Assembly: GCA_029573495.1 (NCBI GenBank)
Contig: JAKQEI010000023.1
Coordinates: 1 to 32,770, forward strand
Reading direction: 5' to 3'
Length of the DNA: 32,770 bases
Origin: Bacteroidota bacterium
GTDB lineage: Bacteria; Bacteroidota; Bacteroidia; Flavobacteriales_F; PHOS-HE28
Each line of letters begins with the position of its first letter. Within the stretch, counting starts at the first letter, position 1. Of this stretch, positions 18,545-26,577 are shown in pieces. The notes beneath the pieces are model-generated. The model saw only the letters and a program-made list of their open reading frames with translations, had not been told where the DNA came from and made no database searches. The position numbers and the translations under genes were made by a program.

Positions 18545-20434
18545 CTACCTGAACTGCAGGTCGTACAACTTACGGTACGGTCCATCCTGCGCGAGCAGCG
18601 ATCGGTGGTCGCCTTGTTCCACGATCCGGCCTTTGTCCAGCACCAGGATCCGGTCGGCACCCTGGATGGTACTGAGGCGATGCGCGATGACGATGCTCGT
18701 TCGACCCTTGGTGATGCGTTCCGTTGCCTGCTGGATGAGCTGTTCACTGGTACTGTCCACGCTGCTGGTGGCTTCGTCCAGGATGAGCACCTTGGGTTGG
18801 TTCACAGCGGCACGGATGAAGGCGATCAGCTGCCGCTGTCCGACGCTGAGGATCCCGCCGCGCTCCATGACCGGTGTATCGTATCCCTGCGGAAGGCGTT
18901 CGACGAAATCGTGTGCACCAACGGCCCTGGACGCTTCGATCACGCGCTCCCTCGAAATGGCCGGATCGCCCAGTGTGATGTTGTTATGTACGGTGTCGCT
19001 GAACAGGAACACATCCTGAAGCACCACGCTGATGTTCTTCCGCAGGCCTGGCAATGCATAGGAATCGATGGGATGACCGTCCAGGGTCACCTCGCCGCGC
19101 TGGAACTCATAGGACCGGCTCAACACATTGATGATGCTGCTCTTGCCGGATCCGGTCGCGCCCACCAGCGCCACCATCTCCCCTGCCTGCGCCTCGAACG
19201 AGACGTCCTTCAGGACGTATTCATCCTCTTCATAGGCGAACCAGACATGATCGAAGCGCACAGCACCTCGGACATCGTGGGCCGATCGGCGGCCGGTATC
19301 AGGTATCGAGGCTTCCGTATCCAGCACCTTGAACACCCGTTCGCTGCCCACCATGCCCATTTGCAGCACATTGAAACGGTCGGCGAGCTGTCGGATGGGC
19401 CGGAACAGCATATTGATGAACAGGATGTACGCGAAGATGTCCCCGAGCGTGGCTTCACCGGCCAGGACATCCTTCACCCCCCACCATACGAGGAAGGCGA
19501 GCGAGATGGCACTGAGCACCTCCACCACTGGGAAGAAGATGCTGTAAGCGAGCACGCCCCGGATATGCGCCTTGCGATGCTCGCGATTGATCGCTTGGAA
19601 CTTGCGGTACTCCTGCTCCTCGCGGCCGAAGAGCTGGACGATGGACATGCCCTGGATGTGCTCCTGAACGAAGGCGTTCAGGCGGGCCACCTGGGTACGA
19701 ACGTCCTGGAAGCTCTTCTGGATGCTGTTCTTGAAGATGTTCGTACTCCAGAGCAGCAAGGGGATCGGAACCATGCTCAATAGTGCCAGCTTCCAATTGT
19801 ACACGAACATGACGACGACCACCACCAGCAGTTTGAGGATGTCGCCCATGATCATGAGCAGGCCCTGTGAGAAGATATCGTCGATGGTCTCGATGTCGCT
19901 GATGACACGGGTCACGAGGGTGCCGATCGGTGTGCGGTCGAAGTAGCGCAACTTGAAGCCGAGGATCTTCGCGTACAGCTTCTGGCGCAGGTCGAAGGTG
20001 ACGGCCTGCCCCAGCCAGGCGGTCCAATAGGCCTGGTAATACTGGACCAGGGCTTCCAGCACCAGCAGGACCACCACCACGAGCGTGATCACCCAGACAA
20101 GGGTGCCGGAGCCGGGACCCACCAGTGCCTTAGTGACCCTTGCAGCCCAGGCGATGCTGTGCGCGTTCCAGTTGGACTGGTCGGTAAGGACGAAGAGCTG
20201 ATCGTAGGCCGTGGCTGCGACATCCACCAGCCAACCGAGCATGATGGGTCGTAGAACCCCGACGATGCTGAGCACGAAGGTGAGCATGACGGCCAGCCAG
20301 AAGATCCCGCGATAAGGCTTGGTGAAGGCGAATACACGGTTGAACAGGACGAGGTCGAACGCCTTGCCCTGGGCGGTCGGCTCGGCCTGCTTGGCCGTTG
20401 CCTGTTGGGTGGCGGAGGCGTGACCTGCGCTCAT
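18545..20434 (-). CDS. ABC exporter, fused permease and ATPase (MsbA/MdlB-like)
   Basis: A 629-residue half-transporter. An N-terminal six-helix ABC membrane domain (about residues 45-345, e.g. 'IFWLAVMLTFVLSIVGVLRP', 'VWVITLVVVVLLVLEAL') is followed by an ATPase domain with Walker A 'GATGSGKSS' (about 417-425), Q-loop 'VVLQDVFLF', signature 'LSVGQRQ', Walker B 'VLILDEATSS' and switch 'AHRLST'. The signature has Val in place of the usual Gly (LSVGQ), a variant I recall as common in Bacteroidota exporters of this group. It probably works as a homodimer or with a distant partner. Lipid or drug export is typical for the family, but the substrate is not determined here. Its ATG overlaps the truA stop codon (ATGA, 20431-20434), implying translational coupling. 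Confidence 0.92.
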   Translation of the reverse strand: MSAGHASATQQATAKQAEPTAQGKAFDLVLFNRVFAFTKPYRGIFWLAVMLTFVLSIVGVLRPIMLGWLVDVAATAYDQLFVLTDQSNWNAHSIAWAARVTKALVGPGSGTLVWVITLVVVVLLVLEALVQYYQAYWTAWLGQAVTFDLRQKLYAKILGFKLRYFDRTPIGTLVTRVISDIETIDDIFSQGLLMIMGDILKLLVVVVVMFVYNWKLALLSMVPIPLLLWSTNIFKNSIQKSFQDVRTQVARLNAFVQEHIQGMSIVQLFGREEQEYRKFQAINREHRKAHIRGVLAYSIFFPVVEVLSAISLAFLVWWGVKDVLAGEATLGDIFAYILFINMLFRPIRQLADRFNVLQMGMVGSERVFKVLDTEASIPDTGRRSAHDVRGAVRFDHVWFAYEEDEYVLKDVSFEAQAGEMVALVGATGSGKSSIINVLSRSYEFQRGEVTLDGHPIDSYALPGLRKNISVVLQDVFLFSDTVHNNITLGDPAISRERVIEASRAVGAHDFVERLPQGYDTPVMERGGILSVGQRQLIAFIRAAVNQPKVLILDEATSSVDSTSEQLIQQATERITKGRTSIVIAHRLSTIQGADRILVLDKGRIVEQGDHRSLLAQDGPYRKLYDLQFR

Positions 20435-21210
20435 GCCTTGCCTGCGGGGATGAAGGGATAGATGATATGCTCAAGGTAGAGGCCCCTGGCCGGCGCGCTC
20501 TTTCCGGCGGCACTGCGGTCATGCGCATCGATCACCGCGCGCATGCTGTCCGGCGCGGCCTGCCCCTTGCCGATACGGATGCAGGTACCCACGATGGCGC
20601 GGACCATGTTGCGCAGGAAGCGGTCGGCCCGGATGCGGAACCGATAGCCGTTCGGCATCTCCTCCCATTCCGCGATCCGCACATCACAGAAGGTGGTCTT
20701 CACGTCACTGCCCGCTTTGCAGAAACTGCTGAAGTCCTGTCTGCCGATCAGGTACGTGCAGGCCGTGTTCATCGTGGCGATGTCCAGCGCCGGATGCAGC
20801 ACATGCGCGCGGTCGGCCATGAAGGCGTCCTTCCTGCGCAGGATGAGGTACTGATAGCCCCGTTCCGTGGCGCTGAACCGGGCATGGGCATCGTCGCTCA
20901 CAGGGATCACCCGTTTGATGGCGATGCTTTCGGGCAGCATGCTGTTCAGGCTGTACACCAGCCGTTCGTCGATGACCTGTTCGGAGGGTGCATCGAAGTG
21001 GAGGTAATAATCCAGGGCATGCACGCCGGTGTCCGTGCGGCCGCACCCCACCACGAACAGGTCCGGTGCGTGCAGGGCGATGCGCAGTGCCTTCTCCACC
21101 TCTTCTTGCACGCTGGGTGCGGCCGGCTGCCGTTGCCAGCCCCGATAAGGTGTACCGTCATAGGCCAGTTGAAGGAAATAGCGCGGGAGGATCTCCACGG
21201 TTCGTGTCAC
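20431..21210 (-). CDS. truA: tRNA pseudouridine(38-40) synthase
   Basis: A 259-residue enzyme that converts uridines 38-40 of the tRNA anticodon arm to pseudouridine. The catalytic Asp lies in 'GCGRTDTGVHA' (D60). Other family features are 'YFLQLAYDGTPYRGWQRQP' at the N-terminus, 'YQYLILRRKDAF' and 'FRIRADRFLRNMVRAIVGT'. The frame is open to GTG 21270, but a promoter-like box (TACCTTCG, 21253-21246) lies downstream of that codon and the extra residues have no resemblance to the family. GTG 21210 or GTG 21198 is therefore the likely start. Its last four bases overlap the ABC exporter start, so both genes are likely made from one transcript. Confidence 0.95.
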   Translation of the reverse strand: MTRTVEILPRYFLQLAYDGTPYRGWQRQPAAPSVQEEVEKALRIALHAPDLFVVGCGRTDTGVHALDYYLHFDAPSEQVIDERLVYSLNSMLPESIAIKRVIPVSDDAHARFSATERGYQYLILRRKDAFMADRAHVLHPALDIATMNTACTYLIGRQDFSSFCKAGSDVKTTFCDVRIAEWEEMPNGYRFRIRADRFLRNMVRAIVGTCIRIGKGQAAPDSMRAVIDAHDRSAAGKSAPARGLYLEHIIYPFIPAGKA

Positions 21211-21245
21211 CAGGCCCGGAACATACCCGGAACATGGAAGGACCG

Positions 21246-21253
21246 CGAAGGTA
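21246..21253 (-). promoter_or_regulatory. -7-like box (TACCTTCG) before truA
   Basis: TACCTTCG followed by CGG on the minus strand, about 35 bases before GTG 21210. It lies inside the extended open frame, which argues against the farther upstream start of truA. Confidence 0.5.
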
Positions 21254-21270
21254 GAAGGTGGATGCGGCAC

Positions 21271-22110
21271 CTATTGAAGAAGCACCTTCATCCGATGGCC
21301 ATTCACATCGAGGAAATACATGCCAGGTGCCAGGTCGGATCGCGGCACAAAGGTGCTCCCGTCTGTGATGATCCCTCGTCGGACGATCGCACCGAGGGCG
21401 TCATACATCATGAAGGAGCCCTCGTCCGCATCCAGTTCGATCCAGAACGCGTCAAGTGCGGGGTTCGGGTGAACTCGTGGCACCTCGGAAGAAGCCTCTT
21501 CAATGGATAGCATTTGATCCGAGCAGACGGAATACTCCACCCCCATTTCATCACGGTAATCGGCGCAATACGAGAACAAGGGATCACCGCATCCGAGTGG
21601 CGTCTCATACACAGGCCGGAAAAACCCCATTAGACTGCCGATCCCTTCCAGCCATCGATCCTCGTTGTCCAATCGAAAAAGTCGCCGATCTCGGCCCTCG
21701 ACGTTCAAAGTATCAATGCTACTCACGACCGTGGGCCCGAATGCATAGTACGCATCCCAATAAGCCGTATCCCCCACCTCAAGAGCGAAATCATAGATCT
21801 GGACCATCAGACCCGCCTCTACGTACGAACCGTCCGAACCGTGATATAGGATACGCTCCCCATCCACCGCGACCAAGCCCAGTTCATTGGCGCCTTGCAG
21901 CAATCTGCCCCAATCCAGGTCGAGCATGGTGACATGGGGCTCGGCCTCGAATGTATATCCGTCGAACGCGGTCCATGGACCGTTCGAGGGGTCGATGCAG
22001 GGCCAGGCCAGATCGAACTGGGCACTGATGTTCGGGAAGATCCGGTCATCCTGGGCATTGCCGACCGTTGACCAGAGTATGAAAAGACCATTGGCGATGA
22101 TCCGCGTCAT
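21271..22110 (-). CDS. Secreted protein of unknown function with T9SS type A tail
   Basis: A 279-residue protein that starts with a signal peptide ('IIANGLFILWSTVGNAQ') and ends with a type A sorting domain (about 205-279: 'VHPNPALDAFWIELDADEGS', 'MYDALGAIVRRGII', 'LAPGMYFLDV', 'MKVLLQ'). The middle part (about 25-200) resembles uncharacterised Bacteroidota secreted proteins with 'GYVEAGLMVQIYDFALEVGD'-like strands, but I recognise no named domain. ATG 22110 is chosen because the signal peptide begins there and a promoter-like box ends five bases before it; the open frame upstream runs over the divergent gene. It is transcribed away from the phosphoesterase gene. Confidence 0.78.
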   Translation of the reverse strand: MTRIIANGLFILWSTVGNAQDDRIFPNISAQFDLAWPCIDPSNGPWTAFDGYTFEAEPHVTMLDLDWGRLLQGANELGLVAVDGERILYHGSDGSYVEAGLMVQIYDFALEVGDTAYWDAYYAFGPTVVSSIDTLNVEGRDRRLFRLDNEDRWLEGIGSLMGFFRPVYETPLGCGDPLFSYCADYRDEMGVEYSVCSDQMLSIEEASSEVPRVHPNPALDAFWIELDADEGSFMMYDALGAIVRRGIITDGSTFVPRSDLAPGMYFLDVNGHRMKVLLQ

Positions 22111-22115
22111 GTTCA

Positions 22116-22124
22116 CGAAAGGTA
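22116..22124 (-). promoter_or_regulatory. -7-like box (TACCTTTCG) close to the start of the T9SS cargo gene
   Basis: On the minus strand TACCTTTCG is followed by five bases (TGAAC) and then ATG 22110. A transcript from here would have almost no leader. Confidence 0.42.
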
Positions 22125-22165
22125 GACGATCCGAACCGGCGGAACGCTGCCAGGCCACCAGGTGC

Positions 22166-22173
22166 AATCTTCG
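22166..22173 (+). promoter_or_regulatory. -7-like box (AATCTTCG) close to the phosphoesterase start
   Basis: AATCTTCG, then CCCC, then ATG 22178. It differs from TAnnTTCG at the first base. The short spacing suggests a leaderless message. Confidence 0.38.
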
Positions 22174-22177
22174 CCCC

Positions 22178-22678
22178 ATGACCCGCATCGGCCTGCTCAG
22201 TGATACCCACGGATGGCTCGACCCTCGGATCAAGGAGCACTTCGCTGGTTGTGACGCCATCTGGCATGCGGGCGACCTGGGTCCGACGGTTGCGGAAGAA
22301 CTGGCCGGGTGGAAACCGCTTGTGGCTGTGCATGGCAATATCGACGATGCACGGTGCCGGGCCAGCTATCCGGAGCATCAGCGCTTCATCGTGGAAGGTG
22401 TGAGGGTGTGGATGACCCATATCGCCGGGAAACCGCCGCGCTACACGCCGGAAGTCCGGAAGGAATTGCGCACCACCCCGATCGACCTCTTCGTCTGTGG
22501 GCACTCCCACATCTGTGCGGTCCAGTTCGACCCGGCGGTGAACTGCCTGTATATGAACCCGGGGGCTGCTGGAAGGCATGGCTGGCACCAGGTGCGCACC
22601 CTCCTGCGCTTCGGGTTGGGTGGTGGCAAGGTGCATGACCTGGAAGTGATCGAGCTGGGCAAGCGCGGCACGGGTTGA
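22178..22678 (+). CDS. YfcE/MJ0936-type metallophosphoesterase
   Basis: A 166-residue single-domain phosphodiesterase of the calcineurin-like superfamily. The metal-binding motifs are all present: 'LLSDTHG' (D9, H11), 'HAGD' (D33), 'VHGNID' (N54), a 'THIAG' His, and 'CGHSH' near residue 108. These bind two divalent metals. Members of this small family hydrolyse artificial phosphodiesters, and the natural substrate is generally unknown. The start at ATG 22178 gives the usual family N-terminus ('MTRIGLLSDTHG') and length. The division gene follows 75 bases downstream with its own promoter-like box. Confidence 0.93.
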   Translation: MTRIGLLSDTHGWLDPRIKEHFAGCDAIWHAGDLGPTVAEELAGWKPLVAVHGNIDDARCRASYPEHQRFIVEGVRVWMTHIAGKPPRYTPEVRKELRTTPIDLFVCGHSHICAVQFDPAVNCLYMNPGAAGRHGWHQVRTLLRFGLGGGKVHDLEVIELGKRGTG

Positions 22679-22740
22679 ACCGAACAGCGGATCGTGGAAT
22701 ACCGATCCACCCATAGGCAACGTTCCACCCGGGACCACGA

Positions 22741-22748
22741 TAGCTTCG
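22741..22748 (+). promoter_or_regulatory. -7-like box (TAGCTTCG) close to the divIC-like start
   Basis: TAGCTTCG, then CTGCC, then ATG 22754. It matches TAnnTTCG exactly. Transcription would start at or within a base or two of the start codon, so the message is probably leaderless. Confidence 0.48.
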
Positions 22749-22753
22749 CTGCC

Positions 22754-23086
22754 ATGGACCGCCTGCTCTCCCATATACCCGCTCGGCTGCGTAACCGTTA
22801 CGCGGCCGCGGTATTGGGCTTGCTGTGCTGGATCATCTTCTTCGACCGCAGCGATGCCTGGACGACCTTCAAGAACCGATGGGAGCTGGGGCGGATGGAG
22901 GAGCAGCGACAGTTCTACGTCCGGGAGATCACCCGCACCAAGGAACAGCTGCTTGAACTCAGCAGTGACAAGCAATTGTTGGAGAAGTTCGCTCGGGAGC
23001 GCTACCTGATGAAGCGCGATAACGAGGACATCTTCGTGCTCGTTCCCGAGAAAGATCGCCAGGCTACTTCGGCCGACAACAACTGA
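22754..23086 (+). CDS. DivIC/FtsB-like septum formation initiator
   Basis: A 110-residue bitopic membrane protein. A short N-terminal cytoplasmic part ('HIPARLRNRY') is followed by one transmembrane helix (about 17-31, 'AAAVLGLLCWIIFFD') and a periplasmic coiled coil (about 45-88, 'MEEQRQFYVREITRTKEQLL', 'LEKFARERYLMKR'). This is the layout of DivIC/FtsB, which links early and late division proteins at the septum. The end 'DNEDIFVLVPE' is typical of Bacteroidota members. The frame is open upstream to 22694, but that part lies before the promoter-like box. The last 23 bases overlap the 3' end of the convergent SGNH-like gene. Confidence 0.88.
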   Translation: MDRLLSHIPARLRNRYAAAVLGLLCWIIFFDRSDAWTTFKNRWELGRMEEQRQFYVREITRTKEQLLELSSDKQLLEKFARERYLMKRDNEDIFVLVPEKDRQATSADNN

Positions 23087-24032
23087 CGGAGCCGCTCGAA
23101 CAAAGGTCGCGGATCAGTTGGTCCGTCCGGAGCTTGCGTCCTGCACCGCGCAGGTGGTAGTGCGTATCGTGGAAGGCCGTATCCGGGAACACATAGGAAC
23201 CCGGGTCCCCGAGCAGTGGATGACCGGCCTCCGCCATCCGCCGCCCGACGATTTCCTCCACATCGGGCCTTCGACTGGAGGCGGCCACACAAGGCCAGAT
23301 GAAGATCACCTGCGCTTGGTGCACCGCGGCACTATCCATCAACTCCTGCGCCAGCGGTAGGAAGTCATCCCCGAAGACCGGCAATTTGTACTCTACGTGT
23401 TGCTGCTTCTCCGGGCCACGCTGCGGCAGACCGATATGGGCCACCATGTCGCCGCGTTCGTTGAAGCCATCCGCCCGGTACACCAGTTCCTGGCCTTCAC
23501 CGCGGCGCTTACCCAGCAGGTCGTTCCACGCGGCTTGCGAACGTAGGATGGCCACATCGGCGATCACCCGTGGACGCCTATACCATGGCAGTGCATCGAT
23601 CGCACCTGGTGCCCGGTCGACGGTGAGCACATGCACCTCATTGTCCCGGATGGCCTCGCGAAAGGCCGAATATTCGAAGGAGGCGAGCACCAGGTCGCCC
23701 GGCCCCAGGTGGCCTTTCACCTCATTCACCATGAACTCCACACCCAGGTTGGCATGGATGGTCATGTTCACCACGGGCATGCACAGGGCCTTCTCAAGGG
23801 CCTCGCTATCCATGCCGAAGGTGGCATTGCTGCCTCCGATGATGACCACCTTGGGGGAAGGAAGGTTGGCCAGGCGGGCCTCCTTGGCCGCCACCGCGCC
23901 GTGGTAGTCGATCACCGAAGCATGGTATCCGTTGTGGAAGGCCCAAAGCATGAGCACACCTACGACGCCAGCGCCCACCAATGCCCGGCCGAAGAGACGC
24001 AGCGGCTCAGAATTGGAAGTAGATGAACTCAT
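23064..24032 (-). CDS. SGNH-like membrane-anchored protein, partner of the MBOAT O-acyltransferase
   Basis: A 322-residue protein with one N-terminal membrane helix (about 14-33, 'FGRALVGAGVVGVLMLWAF') and an outward-facing domain. It begins with a block resembling the SGNH nucleophile region ('VVIIGGSNATFGMDS', S68) and ends with a His-rich 'FHDTHYHL' (about 287-294) that could supply the Asp/His pair. Proteins of this type sit next to AlgI-like MBOAT genes and complete transfer of acetyl or other acyl groups to polysaccharides. It begins inside the MBOAT gene's last codons (26-base overlap), so the two are coupled. ATG 24032 was preferred to ATG 24047 because it gives the shorter overlap. 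Catalytic assignments are by pattern only. Its 3' end overlaps the convergent divIC-like gene by 23 bases. Confidence 0.75.
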   Translation of the reverse strand: MSSSTSNSEPLRLFGRALVGAGVVGVLMLWAFHNGYHASVIDYHGAVAAKEARLANLPSPKVVIIGGSNATFGMDSEALEKALCMPVVNMTIHANLGVEFMVNEVKGHLGPGDLVLASFEYSAFREAIRDNEVHVLTVDRAPGAIDALPWYRRPRVIADVAILRSQAAWNDLLGKRRGEGQELVYRADGFNERGDMVAHIGLPQRGPEKQQHVEYKLPVFGDDFLPLAQELMDSAAVHQAQVIFIWPCVAASSRRPDVEEIVGRRMAEAGHPLLGDPGSYVFPDTAFHDTHYHLRGAGRKLRTDQLIRDLCSSGSVSCCRPK

Positions 24033-25428
24033 GGGTGGTCTGCACATCCATGTACAGGATGATCAGCAGCGTGATGAAGGTGTAGATGCCCCAGCGCAAT
24101 ACGATGGAACGAGGAAGGGAGGCCAGTGCATGTTGGCGATGACGCGCCTTCCATTCCAGCAACAACATCGCCGCTATCAACCAGGTCACGTGCTGCTTCA
24201 GCCAGTAGAGGACGATGCCGGGATGCAGTGCCGCATGGAGCAGCATGTACTTGAGGTAAGCCAGGGCCTGTGCCACTCCTGGGGCGCGGAAGAAGACCCA
24301 GGTCACCACCACCAGCAGGAAGGTCGTCACGATGGCCGGAAGATCGCGGATGCCGGGATCATCGCGACGGGCACGACCATCGCGGATGATGGTGGGCAGG
24401 TAGTAGGCGCCGTGCAACACGCCCCAGCTGACGAAGGTCCAGTTGGCGCCGTGCCAGAGGCCGCTCACCGCGAAGGTGATCATGATGTTGCGGAATCGGC
24501 CCATCTTATTGCGCCAGCCGCCCAGAGGCATATACACGTTGTCCCGGAACCAGGAGCTCAAGGAGATGTGCCAGCGCCGCCAGAACTCCGGAATGTCACG
24601 GGAGAAATAGGGATAGGCGAAGTTGCGGCTGAGCTGGAAGCCGAAGAGCCGGGCACAGCCGATGGCGATGTCGCTGTATCCACTGAAGTCGCCGTAGATC
24701 TGGAAAGCGAAGAAGAGGGCGCCGAAGAAGAGCGTGAGGCCCGGTGTGCTGTCCACAGGTGAGTCGAAGATGCCGTCCACGATCGGGCCACAGCCATCAG
24801 CGATCACCATCTTCTTGAAGAAACCCCACAGCATCTGGCGAAGGCCGTCGGTGGCCTGGGAGCGATCGAAGCGACGGGGCTTCTGGAACTGCGGCAGCAG
24901 GTCCACCGCACGTTCGATAGGGCCTGCGACCAACTGGGGAAAGAGGCTCACGAAGGCGAGGAACTCCACCGGCTTCGGCGTGGCCTTCAGGCGCCCACGG
25001 TACACATCGATCGTATAGCTAAGGGATTGGAAAGTGTAGAAGCTGATGCCGATCGGAAGGATAAGGTGAAGGGTGGGCAGGTCCGGCCGCATTCCCAGCC
25101 CATGCATCAGGATCTCGAGACTATCGCGAAAAAAGTTGAAGTACTTGAACAGGGCGAGTACGCCCAGGTTGGCGACCAGACTGAGGACGAGCAAGGTCTT
25201 CTTCCGACGTCCGGGGTCCGAGCGGTCGATGGCAAGCGCCAGAAAGAAGTCGACCAGGGAACTGCCGATGAGCAGGGCCAGGAAGCGAGCGTCCCACCAG
25301 CCATAGAACACGTAGCTGGCCAGCAGGATGAAGAGGTTCTGCACGCGCAGGTCCCAGTTGGCCGCGTACCAGTAGAGCAGGAACACGACCGGCAGGAAGA
25401 CCAGGAAGGCGAAGGAGGGGAAGAGCAT
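24007..25428 (-). CDS. AlgI-like MBOAT membrane O-acyltransferase
   Basis: A 473-residue polytopic membrane protein of the MBOAT family. It moves an acyl group (often acetyl) across the inner membrane onto a surface polysaccharide, as AlgI does for alginate or DltB for teichoic acid. Visible landmarks are the N-terminal 'FLPVVFLLYWYA' and 'VFYGWWDARFL', the central 'FQIYGDFSGYSDIAIG', the motif 'FWRRWHISLSSWFRDNVYMP', and the catalytic His in 'SGLWHGANW' (H326). At least nine hydrophobic helices are apparent. The SGNH-like gene overlaps its 3' end and is the likely periplasmic partner. No polysaccharide synthesis genes are in the window, so the acceptor is unknown. Confidence 0.93.
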   Translation of the reverse strand: MLFPSFAFLVFLPVVFLLYWYAANWDLRVQNLFILLASYVFYGWWDARFLALLIGSSLVDFFLALAIDRSDPGRRKKTLLVLSLVANLGVLALFKYFNFFRDSLEILMHGLGMRPDLPTLHLILPIGISFYTFQSLSYTIDVYRGRLKATPKPVEFLAFVSLFPQLVAGPIERAVDLLPQFQKPRRFDRSQATDGLRQMLWGFFKKMVIADGCGPIVDGIFDSPVDSTPGLTLFFGALFFAFQIYGDFSGYSDIAIGCARLFGFQLSRNFAYPYFSRDIPEFWRRWHISLSSWFRDNVYMPLGGWRNKMGRFRNIMITFAVSGLWHGANWTFVSWGVLHGAYYLPTIIRDGRARRDDPGIRDLPAIVTTFLLVVVTWVFFRAPGVAQALAYLKYMLLHAALHPGIVLYWLKQHVTWLIAAMLLLEWKARHRQHALASLPRSIVLRWGIYTFITLLIILYMDVQTTHEFIYFQF

Positions 25429-25457
25429 CCTGGGCGTGACCGCTGCAGGGTCTTCTG

Positions 25458-25465
25458 CGAATGTA
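25458..25465 (-). promoter_or_regulatory. -7-like box (TACATTCG) before the MBOAT gene
   Basis: TACATTCG followed by CAG on the minus strand, about 29 bases before ATG 25428. A CCCAGG stretch directly precedes the ATG. The box lies between the dead porin gene and the MBOAT gene and would drive the acylation pair independently. Confidence 0.42.
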
Positions 25466-25485
25466 GCGGTCGCTTCCGGACCGGG

Positions 25486-26563
25486 TCAGAACCGCGCGGC
25501 CATCGAGACCGTGAAGGAGGTATTGTCCCTGGCCGGACCGTGCACGCTCTCGAAGATCGGATCCACTCCGTGGAAGGTCCGCCCCTCGAAACGTACGAAG
25601 GCATCGGGCATCACTTCGATGTCCATGCCGAGCGAATATCCGACAGTGGTGAGGCCGTGTGGCGTTCCGGTGTAAAGGATGACCTGCTGATCATCGCTGT
25701 AGTACTCCGCCCGCACCACGGCGGCAACACCGCTCTTCCAATTCCGTCGAAGCACACCCACACAGCCCTCCAATCATCCCACGCTCCCCTGTCGTTCTAC
25801 TGAAGACCGATGTCGGCGCCCAACTGCGCGCACCACTTCGCCCCTTCCCATGACCACCAAAAATTGTTGAACACGCGATAGTAGCCAAGGCTATCCGGGG
25901 TGTCGCTCCCGAGGAAGGTGCTCCAATTGAGCTTCGTGCCCTTCCCTGGGGACCACAGGGCTTGCGTACCGAAGCAGGGGGTATTGTTCTGCACCCTACG
26001 AAGACGCTGCCAGCCGTTGTTGAACACAGCTGCGAATTCCCAACGGTCGGAAACGGTCCATGTCAGCTTGGCACCACTGAGGTAATAGGGGGAGTTCTCG
26101 GCGATCACGGTCCGTGTAAGCGTCCGGTTCTCGATACCGATGGCGCTCTCCATGCCGATGTGGGATGGGAAGATCCCCGCATCCAACCAAAGCTCCTTCT
26201 GCTTGGACACCTTCATGCCTACGCGCGCCTCGAACACGTTGCGCAGCAACTCGGGTTCACCGATCAGGTTCGCCTGGGCGTAGGTACCTGTCATCAGGCC
26301 CAATGCGCTCCGGACCCGGTCCCGTGAAAAGTCAGCGCGTACAAGTCCCAGGTTGAGGTCCACCTCGTTGTGCCGGTCGTACTGATAGAGGAATGGGGAC
26401 GCTCGTCATCCGCAGGATGCCCGAGGTCATAGGCGTAGTAGACATCCACGAACGCGGAGAAGGCGATGGTGGTCTTCAGGCTATCTGGATCGGACCGATC
26501 GATACACAGCGCTGGTGTTGCCGTAACGAGAAAAAGGATCGGCAGGAAGGAACCCTGACCCAT
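25486..26563 (-). pseudogene. Broken outer-membrane beta-barrel porin gene (BBP2/OmpL-like)
   Basis: Three consecutive pieces in different frames match successive parts of one Bacteroidota porin family. Piece 1 (from ATG 26563) has a signal peptide and 'FSAFVDVYYAYDLGHP'. A one-base loss in the GGGG run at 26395-26398 then shifts the frame. Piece 2 continues with 'FLYQYDRHNEVDLNLGLVRA', 'GTYAQANLIGEPELLRNVFE', 'LWLDAGIFPSHIGMESAIG' and 'NGWQRLRRV'. It ends at a TAG (25797-25799) after 'IGLQ', beyond which the same frame still reads 'NDRGAWDDWRAVW'. A second one-base loss, at CCC 25757-25759, leads to piece 3 ('RAEYYSDDQQVILYTGTPHG', end 'SMAARF'). Two frameshifts plus a stop suggest genuine decay, although the homopolymer losses alone could be sequencing errors. 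An intact protein would be about 360 residues. It starts 14 bases after the FKBP stop codon. Confidence 0.75.
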
Positions 26564-26577
26564 CAGGAAGCAGATCC

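Noticed and set aside
26390..26400. Programmed frameshift in the porin gene
   Set aside because: There is only a four-base G/C run and no stimulatory structure that I can see, and the gene has a further stop and a second shift downstream.
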